NCBI GenBank assembly: GCA_020854055.1
Contig: JADZGD010000118.1
Span: 124,001-188,000, forward strand
Length of the DNA: 64,000 bases
Reading direction: 5' to 3'
Source: Bryobacterales bacterium
Lineage (GTDB): Bacteria > Acidobacteriota > Terriglobia > Bryobacterales > Bryobacteraceae
Part shown: one piece after another, positions 26,506-35,773 of the stretch
How positions within the stretch are numbered: position 1 is the stretch's first letter
Layout of the letters: every line of letters starts with the position of its first letter
Notes under the pieces: generated by a model
Seen by the model: only the letters and a program-made list of their open reading frames with translations
Told to the model about the DNA's origin: nothing
Database searches by the model: none
Made by a program: the position numbers and the translations under genes

Positions 26506-28821
26506 ATGAAAACCATGTTACTTACGTTGTCTTTCGCCGCCGCCATGTTCGCACGCCAGCAGCCAGTTACCGAAGGCACCCTGACCGTTGTCAGCGGAAG
26601 CCAGGCCGGTGTTGCCTGCCCCCTTAAACACACCACCGTCGAATCCAGGATCAGCGGTTTCCTGGCCCGCACCACCGTGACCCAGGTATTCGAAAACACC
26701 ATGGAGGAAAAGATCGAAGCGGTGTACGTCTTTCCGCTCCCGCAGCGCGCCGCGGTCGATGACATGACCATGGTCATCGGAGACCGGACCATCCATGGCA
26801 TCATCAAGACACGCGAGGAGGCTCGGGCAATTTACGAAGCCGCCCGGAACGCCGGCCAGACCGCCAGCCTGCTCGACCAGGAACGGCCGAATATCTTCAC
26901 ACAATCGGTTACCAACATCGTTCCCGGAGCCGCCATCCGCATCAAAATCAGCTACGTCGAAACTCTTCGGTACGAAGCGGGAACGTTCGAATTTCAATTC
27001 CCGATGGTGGTTGGCCCCCGTTACATTCCCCGCCAGACTCGCGATGCTTCGCGGCTCACACCACCGGTAGCCCAGCCGGGGACGCGCGCCGGACACGATA
27101 TCTCGCTGGAGATAACGCTCGATGCCGGCTTTGCGATTGGTAATTTGAACTCGCCCACGCACGAGGTGGTGATCGATCGGACAGCCGCCAACCATGCCGC
27201 CGTCCGGCTGAAGGCCAAGTCCGTGATCCCCAACAAGGACTTCATCCTGCGCTATTCCCCGGCGGCCAACCGGATTGAGGACGCCCTGCTGATGCACCAC
27301 GACAAACGCGGCGGGTTCTTTTCCCTGATTCTCACGCCCCCCGCAAGGATCGAAGCCACTGATGTAACGCCGAAAGAACTGGTCTTCGTGCTGGATACGT
27401 CCGGTTCCATGGAGGGCTTTCCCATCGAGAAGGCCAAGGAGGCTATGGGACTGGCTCTTGACGGACTCTACCCGCAGGACACCTTCAACCTGATCACCTT
27501 CTCCGGAGACACTCACGTTCTGTTCCCCCAGCCAGTGCCGGCGACACCCGGGAACCTGGCCAGAGCCCACGCCTTTCTGACCAGCAGGCAGGGCCGCGGC
27601 GGCACGGAAATGATGAAGGCTATCCGGGCGGCGCTCGATTCCTCCGACAAGCAGGATCATATCCGCATCGTCTGTTTCATGACGGATGGCTATGTGGGCA
27701 ACGATTTCGACATCATCGACGAAATCGGCAAACATCCCAATGCGCGCGTGTTCTCCTTCGGGATCGGCAGTTCGGTAAACCGCTTCCTGCTGGACAAAAT
27801 GGCCGAAGCGGGACGTGGTGACGTGGAGTACGTCGGGCTGAACGACGACGGCTCCGCCGCGGCCGCGCGCTTCCATGAACGTGTGCGCAACCCTTTGCTC
27901 ACGGACATTACCGTCGACTGGGGCGGGCTGCCGGTGAGTGAGGTCTATCCCGCGCGGATTCCCGATCTGTTTGGCGCCAAACCGGTGGTGTTGGCCGGGC
28001 GCTACAGCCGGGCCGCCGCGGGAGTGATCAAACTGCGCGGCCGCTTGGCCGGTCGGCCTTTCGAGCGGAGCATCCGGGTGAGTTTCCCCGCCGTTGCCCA
28101 AGCGAACGATGCCATTACTTCCATCTGGGCGCGCGAAAAAGTGGAGTATCTGATGGCAAAAGACTGGACCGGCCTCCAGCGCGGCTCCATGGAGCCGGCG
28201 ACGAAGGCCATGATTACACAACTCGGCCTGGAGTACCAGCTGATGACGCAGTTTACGTCTTTTGTCGCCGTGGAAGACCGCGTCGTCACCGACGGCGGCA
28301 AGCCCGCCATCATTCAGGTTCCGGTAGAAATGCCTGAAGGCGTTAGCTACGAAGGAGTCTTTGGTGAAGCGCTACAGAGATCACCGATGAAGGCATCTGG
28401 CGCGCCGCGCCGCGCTCTCATTGAGACCTCATCTCCGATAATCGCCCCGGGCCCCATCTTGCGCGGTGAACGGACCGGATCTGCACCACCGTTCGCCGGG
28501 CCCCCAAAATCGGACACCGCAAGGGTTAGCGACCACCAGGCGGCAAAATTGGACCCCCGGCTGGTCTCTCTGCTCAACTGGCACACGGACAACCCAACGG
28601 CAACCACCGATCCGGCCGGGCTTATGAAGAATGGCCGGGTAGAGATTCGCATCACGCTCACCTCCGCCGATGAGGGCACTCTCGCCCAACTGAAACAACT
28701 CGGGGTGGAGGTGATTTTCCATCCGCACGGAATGAAGCTGCTCATCGGCCGCATTCCGGTGGGGAAGTTGCACGCTTTGGCGCAACTGCCCTCGGTTACG
28801 TGGGTTGGATTGGCGCGTTAA
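26506..28821 (+). CDS. secreted VIT and VWA domain protein
   Basis: The 771-residue protein has a signal peptide (MKTMLLTLSFAAAMFA). A VIT (vault/inter-alpha-trypsin) domain covers about residues 20-150 (SRISGFLARTTVTQVFENTM, then VYVFPLPQRAAVDDMTM). A von Willebrand A domain follows from about 290, with a complete metal-site motif DTSGSMEG starting at residue 297. The C-terminal 250 residues are beta-rich and end in a small domain. Such proteins bind other proteins at the cell surface. The ribosome-binding site GGGAGG is clear. It sits 76 bp after the anti-sigma-like gene and may be its target or partner. Confidence 0.88.
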   Translation: MKTMLLTLSFAAAMFARQQPVTEGTLTVVSGSQAGVACPLKHTTVESRISGFLARTTVTQVFENTMEEKIEAVYVFPLPQRAAVDDMTMVIGDRTIHGIIKTREEARAIYEAARNAGQTASLLDQERPNIFTQSVTNIVPGAAIRIKISYVETLRYEAGTFEFQFPMVVGPRYIPRQTRDASRLTPPVAQPGTRAGHDISLEITLDAGFAIGNLNSPTHEVVIDRTAANHAAVRLKAKSVIPNKDFILRYSPAANRIEDALLMHHDKRGGFFSLILTPPARIEATDVTPKELVFVLDTSGSMEGFPIEKAKEAMGLALDGLYPQDTFNLITFSGDTHVLFPQPVPATPGNLARAHAFLTSRQGRGGTEMMKAIRAALDSSDKQDHIRIVCFMTDGYVGNDFDIIDEIGKHPNARVFSFGIGSSVNRFLLDKMAEAGRGDVEYVGLNDDGSAAAARFHERVRNPLLTDITVDWGGLPVSEVYPARIPDLFGAKPVVLAGRYSRAAAGVIKLRGRLAGRPFERSIRVSFPAVAQANDAITSIWAREKVEYLMAKDWTGLQRGSMEPATKAMITQLGLEYQLMTQFTSFVAVEDRVVTDGGKPAIIQVPVEMPEGVSYEGVFGEALQRSPMKASGAPRRALIETSSPIIAPGPILRGERTGSAPPFAGPPKSDTARVSDHQAAKLDPRLVSLLNWHTDNPTATTDPAGLMKNGRVEIRITLTSADEGTLAQLKQLGVEVIFHPHGMKLLIGRIPVGKLHALAQLPSVTWVGLAR

Positions 28822-28825
28822 GCGC

Positions 28826-28863
28826 AACGGGCGGCGGAGACGGTGTTGTCCCCGCCGCCCGTT
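28826..28863. terminator. bidirectional hairpin between convergent genes
   Basis: A perfect 12-bp inverted repeat (AACGGGCGGCGG / CCGCCGCCCGTT) with a 14-base loop lies exactly between the VIT-VWA stop and the stop of the convergent beta-propeller gene. Its symmetry suits termination in both directions, although T tracts are short. Confidence 0.7.
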
Positions 28864-28865
28864 AA

Positions 28866-30704
28866 TTACTGGAGCAACGGAGTGCCGGCCCAACTCCAGA
28901 TTTCCGCGCCGCTGACGAAGTAAATTGTCGATCCCCGCACCGCGAATCCCGCCGTAACATGAGATGGTGCGCGGGCAATCAACTCCACGTTATTAGTTGC
29001 CGTATCGACGCGGAAGATCCCCTCGCCCGACAGACCCACCAGTTGGCCATCCCCCATGTTGGCGATTGCGTTATAGATGAACCCGCCAAAGGGTATCGGC
29101 TTCCGGTCTACCACGCGACGCGCGGCCGGATCGAATACAAACAGGGTTCGTCCCGCGATCCCGTAGACGAGTCCGTTCTTAGCCGTGATCAAGTCCGTCA
29201 CCGTCGTCGCGCCCGGCACGGGCACGGTCTCGAACTCCTTTTGGCGCGTATTGGGGTTCCACACATAAATGCGCGCCTCAGTGGTGGTAGGACGGCTTCC
29301 GCCACCTCCACCAACGGTCGTTCCACCGATGATCCGGTCCTTCCAGGCGGCCAGCGAGACCACGCTTTGATCCGTAACCAGGTTGTGGAGGTCTTCCACG
29401 CTGTCGGTCCTGGTGTCCCACACCGCCATTCCGCCGCCTAGCTTTCCGTAGCCCGAAACCGCACCTACATAGGCCTTTCCGTCTGGACCCTCAATCATCG
29501 CCTGCGGACGCCAGGCGGAATCCGAGCCGGCAAAGTTCACCAGCAACGGATTCTTCGGTGACTTGTCAAGCTGGAACGGACGTGCCGTGTCGAACTTCAT
29601 CAGCGGAGAAAATGCCGAGTACGCGGCGCCCAGCAGCCAGGGACCGTGCCGCAGAAACGAGTAGAACTCGCCCCCGCCCAGCGCACCCAGTTCCTGGACG
29701 TGGCCGTCCGCTTCCAGACGCAGCAGATAAATGGGCAGCACCGAACTGCCATAAAGCTTCTGATCGGGGCCGAAGCCGATCCGGAATATATTCAGCAGGT
29801 TGCCCTGGTAGCGGTAATCATGCGACACCGCCTGTTTGGTCTTCGGATCGGTGACAGTGATTGTGTGATCCTTCAATTCGACGGTCTTGCCGTTGGCAAG
29901 CACATTCGCCGGCGCGGGCGGCTCGGCATCGCCGGCAGCGATCTGCTGTACGGTCCAGCCTTTCATCCGAAAGTGCCTGTCGTTCAATGTGGCGTACGCA
30001 ACGCCGCTGGCAGCGTGATAGACCTGCGTTATGCCCACGGCCTGGAATTGCGGCGGAAGAATTTCCCGGTGCTCTCCGGTAGCGATGTTGTAGGCGGCGA
30101 TATTTGCTTTACTGGTCCCAATACCCGCATACACGAAGCCGTCGCTACTGGCGGCCACCCAGCGGGCATACTGCTCGACGGGATCCATCCGGCCCAGGTC
30201 CTCGAGTTTCCCGCTGGCCGGATCATAGCGGACTAACTTCGCTTGCGGATAAGTGACCCCGTACAATTTCTTGTCTGTGCCGAAAGCGGCATCCCAAATG
30301 TACTCTTCCGTCGCGCTGGGACGGCCCAGGTCGATCAGTTTTCCAGCTACCGGATCGAGCTTCAGAAAATGAGCCTTGGGCAATGTTCCCAGGTAAAGAT
30401 TGCCATCCGGCCCTTTCACCATGCAGCGGGCTCCGGATTCGGTCGGGGCCGGGTTCGGAAACACCTGGAAGCTTCCGTTCTCGGGATCGATTCCCACGAC
30501 ATCGATGGTGTGGTCCAGGTACAGGTAGCTGGCGTAGAAGCGCTCCGATCTTCCTCCCGGACCCGGCCCCACCGCGGTCGCAACCAATCCGCCAAGACCC
30601 TTGTAAGTTCCCAGACGCCGGAATTGATCCGGGGCAGGCGGCGCGGCGGCCGCCGCCAGTACGCAGAATCCAACCACGAAAGCCAGCGAGTGGCGTATGA
30701 TCAT
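28866..30704 (-). CDS. secreted beta-propeller protein
   Basis: The 612-residue protein has a signal peptide (LAFVVGFCVLAAAAAPP). Repeated blade-like units follow, such as GPDGNLYLGTLPKAHFLKLD, GTDKKLYGVTYPQAKLVRYD, SSDGFVYAGIG and GPDGKAYVGAVSGYGKLGG, each followed by DP- or GK-type turns. This is typical of a six- to eight-bladed propeller (NHL/SMP-30/PQQ-like). There is no clear catalytic set. It might bind or modify sugars, but its role is unknown. It is convergent with the VIT-VWA gene. Confidence 0.75.
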   Translation of the reverse strand: MIIRHSLAFVVGFCVLAAAAAPPAPDQFRRLGTYKGLGGLVATAVGPGPGGRSERFYASYLYLDHTIDVVGIDPENGSFQVFPNPAPTESGARCMVKGPDGNLYLGTLPKAHFLKLDPVAGKLIDLGRPSATEEYIWDAAFGTDKKLYGVTYPQAKLVRYDPASGKLEDLGRMDPVEQYARWVAASSDGFVYAGIGTSKANIAAYNIATGEHREILPPQFQAVGITQVYHAASGVAYATLNDRHFRMKGWTVQQIAAGDAEPPAPANVLANGKTVELKDHTITVTDPKTKQAVSHDYRYQGNLLNIFRIGFGPDQKLYGSSVLPIYLLRLEADGHVQELGALGGGEFYSFLRHGPWLLGAAYSAFSPLMKFDTARPFQLDKSPKNPLLVNFAGSDSAWRPQAMIEGPDGKAYVGAVSGYGKLGGGMAVWDTRTDSVEDLHNLVTDQSVVSLAAWKDRIIGGTTVGGGGGSRPTTTEARIYVWNPNTRQKEFETVPVPGATTVTDLITAKNGLVYGIAGRTLFVFDPAARRVVDRKPIPFGGFIYNAIANMGDGQLVGLSGEGIFRVDTATNNVELIARAPSHVTAGFAVRGSTIYFVSGAEIWSWAGTPLLQ

Positions 30705-30752
30705 GCTGCTATCATAATCCGGCCACTCATCAAGATGCCGGAGATCGCGGTG

Positions 30753-31988
30753 TTAGAAACACGTGCGGTAGAGATCCACCACGTTGTAAGAATCGTCCAC
30801 CACCGGAATTACCCGCCACTTATCAAACGCCGTGCAGGGATGGGAGATTCCGCAACAAACCTTGTCACCCACTCGAAGCGAAGTCCCATCGGCAAGCGTC
30901 ATGTGCGCATGTTGATCGTTCAGCGAGGTGATGGTTGCTCGCGGCACATTCAACGGCACCGGCAAGCCCACGTCAAACGGCGCATCGCGTTTGCCGAAGC
31001 TGAGCAACGCCAGCGTGGGTTCGGGAATCGATTGAACGTAACTCCACAGCTCGAGCGCCGGGCGGAACCGGGGAATGTGCCCGGCCGAACGAAGCTCGGC
31101 TGCTTCGAGCAGTTGGGCATAATACTGGTGATCGTGGGTGACGTAGCAGCCACTCCGCAAGACTTTTTTCCAGGCAGCCGGCGCGCGGTCAAACACTGCC
31201 TGAACCCGGTCCAGAAAGGCGCTTCCGCCCACGCTGAAAATCCATTCTTCACCCGATGCCAGCCTACCCGCCAGACGTTCGATGCCATCGAGGAACCTGT
31301 CTACTTCAGCCACTACTTCCGCTTCGTCACTGCCATGGGCCATGCCTTCAAAACCTTCTACACCCGCCAGGCAGAGCACCGCTTCTTCGCGCCCGATGGC
31401 GTCTACCACCTGCCGCGCCTGGACTTCGCTGCGAACACCGGTACGCCATCCGGCCCTCCCCCATTCGAGCAGCACCGGCAGCCGCCTGGGAAAAGAGGCC
31501 TCTTTCAGATGCCGTGCCAACTGGTGTACGCCATCTGCGCTGTCCACCAGGCAGTAGCACTCCAACTCGCCATCGTTCATCAGCGCGCGGGCTACCGAGT
31601 CGATGTTCGCCCGTCCGGTGAGTTGGTTGGCGATCAGCACGCGCCGCACACCCAGTCGCGCGCACACCAGAAATTGCGAGGCGTTGGCCACCGTGATCGC
31701 CCACGCGCCCGCATTGAGCTGCCTTTCGAAGATGCGCGGGCACATGGTTGTCTTGCCGTGCGGAGCCAACAGGTATCCGCGCTCGGAGCACCACTCCGCC
31801 ATTGCCTTCACATTCCACGCGAGTGCGCTTTCGCGCAGAACCAGCAACGGAAGGTGCAAGTCGTCATCGAGCAGGTTCCATCTCCGCCCGGCCACCGCGC
31901 CCGGCGTCGTGGCGGCTTCAAACGGCAAGCCCTTTTCCGTCCACTCCACCACACTCTGGGAAATCAACTGAAAAAAAGCGGTGTTCAT
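30753..31988 (-). CDS. D-serine dehydratase / D-threonine aldolase-like PLP enzyme
   Basis: The 411-residue protein is a fold-type III PLP enzyme. The N-terminal alanine-racemase-like barrel shows the cofactor-binding PHGKTTM (Lys about residue 75). The C-terminal domain ends with CCGISHPCTAFDKWRVIPVV, whose His and Cys are the zinc ligands of eukaryotic-type D-serine dehydratases. The family deaminates D-serine or cleaves D-threonine. It is divergent from the alpha-galactosidase, with a 66-bp shared upstream region. No membrane signal is present. Confidence 0.85.
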   Translation of the reverse strand: MNTAFFQLISQSVVEWTEKGLPFEAATTPGAVAGRRWNLLDDDLHLPLLVLRESALAWNVKAMAEWCSERGYLLAPHGKTTMCPRIFERQLNAGAWAITVANASQFLVCARLGVRRVLIANQLTGRANIDSVARALMNDGELECYCLVDSADGVHQLARHLKEASFPRRLPVLLEWGRAGWRTGVRSEVQARQVVDAIGREEAVLCLAGVEGFEGMAHGSDEAEVVAEVDRFLDGIERLAGRLASGEEWIFSVGGSAFLDRVQAVFDRAPAAWKKVLRSGCYVTHDHQYYAQLLEAAELRSAGHIPRFRPALELWSYVQSIPEPTLALLSFGKRDAPFDVGLPVPLNVPRATITSLNDQHAHMTLADGTSLRVGDKVCCGISHPCTAFDKWRVIPVVDDSYNVVDLYRTCF

Positions 31989-32054
31989 CTCTGTTCGCCC
32001 ATTGTGACATGCGCCGGCGGCGGCTTTTCGCTGTGGTATCGTTTAGTACTTACC

Positions 32055-34523
32055 ATGCGACGCCTCCTGCCGGTACTCCTGCTCCCGCTGCTGGCCGTCG
32101 CCGGCCCGCCCGCGGATCGCCTGCAGCGCTGGATTGGCGCCCGTCTTCTGAACCAGCCGGATACACATCAGGCCGTGGCGCACCTTCTGCCGCAATTGAA
32201 GACTGGATCCATCGAAAAGAACCAGCGCCGCGGCCACACGCTAATGATTGCCGGCGCGCAATTCCAACGTGGCATCATGATGCCTTCCGCGGGCGAAATT
32301 ACGGTGCTCCTGCCATCACCCGGCAGGACCTTCCGGGCGATGGCGGGAGTAGACAGCAACGACACCGGCTACTACCTCAACGCCGGGCGCGGCAGCGTGG
32401 TGCTTTCTGTCCTGGTGGATGGCCGGGAGCAGTACCGTTCGCCGGTTCTGCGGGAGGGAATGGCCGCTCAGTCGATAGAGGCGCCATTGAACGGATCCCG
32501 TAAGTTCACTCTGCGCCTTGAAGCTGTCGGCAAGCATGGCAACACGTGGCAATCCAGTTGGGACATGGCGGATTGGGCCGACGCCCGGGCGGATCTGGAA
32601 TCCGGCCAGAGCCTGTGGCTCGATGAGCTTCCCGTTGGCCCGATGCCCGAAAACTTTGCCGTCCAACTGCCCTTCTCTTTTCGTTATGGGGGTCGGGATT
32701 CCTCTGAGTTGCTTCCAAAATGGACTGTTTCACGCACCCGGCGCGCTCTCGATGCCGGCCGCGATGAGCTGATGCTGGAGTACAAAGACCCTGAGACGGG
32801 CCTCGCCGTGCGTGCCCGTTCGGTCGTGTATCACGACGACCCGCTCGTGGAATGGACTCTTTACTTCAAGAACGAAGGCCCGAGGGACACGCTCATTCTC
32901 GAAGACATCCAGCCCCTCGATGATTCGTTTGAGCGGAGTGGCGGCTCCGAGTTCCTGCTCCACTATTTCGACGGTAGTTCGGCCTCGCCCACCGACTATC
33001 AACCGCATGAAGCGGCGCTGGCGCCCGGTTCGGAGATGCGTTTCGATTCGGTGGGCGGCCGTCCCACGGACCGTTATCTCTCGCACTTCAACCTTGCCAC
33101 GTCCGAGGGCGGCATGATCTTCTCTATCGGTTGGCCGGGAGGGTGGAGCGCCGTCTTCAACCGTGATTCCGGCCGGCACGCCCGCATCCGCGCCGGGCAG
33201 CAGGGCACGCATTTCCTGCTGCATCCGGCTGAAGAAGTCCGAACGCCGCTGATCGCGCTCGAGTTTTATGACGGCGACTGGATTGACGGCCAGAACGTCT
33301 GGCGCCGCTGGATGGTGCGCCACAATCTTCCGCGCCCCGGCGGCAAGCTGCCGCCTCCGCAAGTGGCCGGAGGCACGAATCGCGCGACCATCGAGATGCA
33401 GGATGCTAACGAAGCCAATCAGATACAGGGCCTCAACGCCGCTTTCGATGCCGGCGTGTCACTTGATTACTGGTGGATGGATGCCGGCTGGTATCCATTT
33501 AAGAAGAATTGGCCGCAAACCGGCACATGGATCCCCGATCCGGTCCGATTTCCCCGCGGGCTTCGTCCCATCAGCGACCTCGCCCACCGGCACGGAGTCA
33601 AGACGGTCGTGTGGTTCGAACCGGAACGGGTTGCGCGCGGATCGTGGCTGGAACAGAACCATCCCGAATGGCTCATCGGCAAGGACGGAAGCGACAAGTT
33701 ACTCTACCTGGGTAATCGGGAAGCGCTCGCCTGGCTGATCGATCATATCTCCCGCCTGATCGAAGAACAGGGAATCGATACTTACCGCCAGGACTTCAAC
33801 TTCGAGCCGCTGCCGCGCTGGCGCTTCAACGACTCTAGAGACCGCCAGGGCATCAGCGAGATCAAGCACGTCACTGGCTACCTCGCCTATTGGGACGAAC
33901 TTCGCCGGCGCTTTCCCAAGCTGCTGATAGACACTTGCGCCTCCGGCGGACGGCGTAACGACCTGGAGACACTACGCCGCGCCGTGCCACTGTGGCGGAG
34001 CGATTTTGCCTATGAGACTTCGCCCATGCAACAGTTCACCTACGGCATGGCTTTCTGGATGCCGTACTTCGGCACCGCTTTCAACTCGCTCGATCCTTAT
34101 ACCTTCTGGAGCCAGATGACGCCTGCCCTGGCGATAGGGATGGATCTCGACCGCGTTCAGGGTGACTATGCCCGCTTCCGCCGGCTGGTCAGCGAGTGGC
34201 GGGCCGTTGCTCCCTATTATTACGGCGATTACTATCCGCTGACGCCATACTCGACGGCAGACACAGCGTGGCTGGCCTGGCAGTTCCACTTGCCCGAAGC
34301 CGGCCAGGGGATGGTACAGGTATTCCGGCGGCCACGGAGTCCCTATCAATCTGCCCGGCTCAAGCTGCGCGGTCTCGACACCAGCCGCACCTACGCCGTA
34401 AAGGATGCCGGCGCCGGCAGTGAGGTGCGGACCTTCAGCGGGCGCGAGTTGATGAGTGAAGGTCTTCCCGTGACATGCTCCGCGGCGCCCCAAGCCTTGC
34501 TTATCAGTTACCGGGTTCAATGA
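32055..34523 (+). CDS. secreted NPCBM-GH36 alpha-galactosidase
   Basis: The 822-residue protein has a signal peptide (LPVLLLPLLAVAGPP). An NPCBM-type carbohydrate-binding module covers about residues 50-195 (RTFRAMAGVDSNDTGYY and following). A GH36 catalytic domain follows. Catalytic sites fit GH36: the nucleophile region TYRQDFN (Asp580) and the acid/base region CASGGRRNDLETL (Asp636). DYWWMDAGWYP and KTVVWFEPERV are also conserved. The open frame continues far upstream without meaning; ATG 32055 is chosen because it begins the signal peptide. The ribosome-binding site is weak. It would release galactose from oligosaccharides in the periplasm. Confidence 0.93.
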   Translation: MRRLLPVLLLPLLAVAGPPADRLQRWIGARLLNQPDTHQAVAHLLPQLKTGSIEKNQRRGHTLMIAGAQFQRGIMMPSAGEITVLLPSPGRTFRAMAGVDSNDTGYYLNAGRGSVVLSVLVDGREQYRSPVLREGMAAQSIEAPLNGSRKFTLRLEAVGKHGNTWQSSWDMADWADARADLESGQSLWLDELPVGPMPENFAVQLPFSFRYGGRDSSELLPKWTVSRTRRALDAGRDELMLEYKDPETGLAVRARSVVYHDDPLVEWTLYFKNEGPRDTLILEDIQPLDDSFERSGGSEFLLHYFDGSSASPTDYQPHEAALAPGSEMRFDSVGGRPTDRYLSHFNLATSEGGMIFSIGWPGGWSAVFNRDSGRHARIRAGQQGTHFLLHPAEEVRTPLIALEFYDGDWIDGQNVWRRWMVRHNLPRPGGKLPPPQVAGGTNRATIEMQDANEANQIQGLNAAFDAGVSLDYWWMDAGWYPFKKNWPQTGTWIPDPVRFPRGLRPISDLAHRHGVKTVVWFEPERVARGSWLEQNHPEWLIGKDGSDKLLYLGNREALAWLIDHISRLIEEQGIDTYRQDFNFEPLPRWRFNDSRDRQGISEIKHVTGYLAYWDELRRRFPKLLIDTCASGGRRNDLETLRRAVPLWRSDFAYETSPMQQFTYGMAFWMPYFGTAFNSLDPYTFWSQMTPALAIGMDLDRVQGDYARFRRLVSEWRAVAPYYYGDYYPLTPYSTADTAWLAWQFHLPEAGQGMVQVFRRPRSPYQSARLKLRGLDTSRTYAVKDAGAGSEVRTFSGRELMSEGLPVTCSAAPQALLISYRVQ

Positions 34524-34545
34524 GGCGTGGGGGTGGCGCTAACTT

Positions 34546-34566
34546 CCAATACTGTTCACTTAACAA
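34546..34566 (+). repeat. left terminal inverted repeat of the IS4-like element
   Basis: Begins CCAATACTGTTCACTTA and pairs with 35751-35771; the only mismatch is A/G at position 18 of the repeat. Confidence 0.85.
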
Positions 34567-35711
34567 TCCTGATCCGTTTGGAGACGTCTATTTGGCGGGT
34601 CCGTTGCCGCTTCGGCGGCCGCAGATTGTAGTTGCTCATCTTCCGCTTCACGCCTCGGAAGTTGATCCGATTCGTGCTGGAGACGACTCGCTCTTCGAGG
34701 ATCTCGTCGAGGATGGCTTCATGCAGAACTTTTCTCTGCCGAGGGGCGAATAGCGGCGTAGCGGGCCAGGCGCCGCTGGACAACGCGCACGGAGTGCAGG
34801 AATGAGAGCCGGTCGGGATCTTCAGCGGCTTTCAGGGCGGCCTCGTGCATCAGCCCACGGATGGCGAAGTGGCCATGAGCAGGCCCCAGAACTCCTGCTC
34901 CACCAGTTCGGGCGACTTGCTGCAAAGCACGATCTGGGCGCCGCGCAGATGCGTCTTCAACTCGTCCAGCGAGTTCTCTATCTCCCAGCGCTCGTGGTAG
35001 AGCGCGGCCAGTTCCCGGGCAGGAGCCCGAAGCGGATCAAGGATCGTCGTAAAAAAACGATAGACCGGCCAGGCACAGCATGCCTTTCCGCAGCGCGGGC
35101 ACGACGTCATGGGCCAGAGTGATCTCGTCGGTGGACTACTTGCTCATGCGCGCCGCCCACAAGACGTGGGTCCCGTTCTCCAACAGCGCCACGAAACGAA
35201 TCTTGGGAAAAGCGCTGGAACCGCGACTGGCGCCGGGCCGGCCGAAAACCTTTTCGTTCTCCGCCGTGTCGGCGGCGTCCGGCGTGCTGCCGTCCAGGCT
35301 GATCAGGCGCCACTGGCGATATCAGGCCCCTTTGGTGTTCCGCTGGACGATCGGCGCCACCAGCGCTGCGTAGAGCCTCTTCAGCGGCTCGGCCCCCAAA
35401 CGGCTGCGGGCCTGCGAGATTCCCGACTTGCCGGCGACCTTCACGACGGCCGAAGGATCCAAGAGCCACTGCACTCCCTCCAGCAAACAGCGCAGCACCT
35501 CACGGGTAGACGACCGCATGTACAGAGCCAGAGCAATGACGTAGTAGACGATCACGTGGGCAGGCAGATCCCTCTGGCGCACGCTGGACCGGTTGGTTTC
35601 CGACAACACCAGGCGCACTTTCACCAGCGGGACGAACTTGGTGATCACGCCGAGGCTGATATAGTCGGTGACGCGGCTCCCGGCGGGCAAGGACGCAACG
35701 GTACGGGCCAT
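34556..35711 (-). pseudogene. IS4-like transposase, internally deleted and frameshifted
   Basis: The start (MARTVASLPAGSRVTDYISL) and the block GKSGISQARSRLGAEPLKRL are intact. TGA at 35324-35322 then replaces a Trp codon and TAG at 35138-35136 a Tyr-like codon. Near 35060 the central part, including about 130 residues expected between the CLA and ILDP segments, is deleted with a frame change. Single-base losses near 34872 and 34745 shift the frame again. Compared with copy A, the first of these is loss of one G. The protein cannot be made. Confidence 0.85.
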
Positions 35712-35750
35712 TCCTGGGGCTCCTGCCCCAAACGGAATAGCACAGAAATG

Positions 35751-35771
35751 TTGCTAAGTGAACAGTATTGG
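35751..35771 (-). repeat. right terminal inverted repeat of the IS4-like element
   Basis: Reads TTGCTAAGTGAACAGTATT on the plus strand, the reverse complement of the left repeat with one mismatch. It ends 2 bases before the fumarase stop codon. Confidence 0.85.
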
Positions 35772-35773
35772 GA

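Larger units (their letters stand above)
34546..35771 (-). mobile_element. decayed IS4-like insertion sequence (copy B), 1226 bp
   Basis: The element is bounded by 21-bp terminal inverted repeats differing at one base, and contains a single broken transposase gene on the minus strand. It lies between the alpha-galactosidase stop (22 bp away) and the fumarase stop (2 bp away). No clear target-site duplication is seen. A truncated relative lies at 3.26-3.85 kb. Confidence 0.85.

Noticed and set aside
30243..32054. Upstream extension of the alpha-galactosidase frame
   Set aside because: It lies antisense to the beta-propeller and PLP-enzyme genes and has no family match; the signal peptide begins at 32055.
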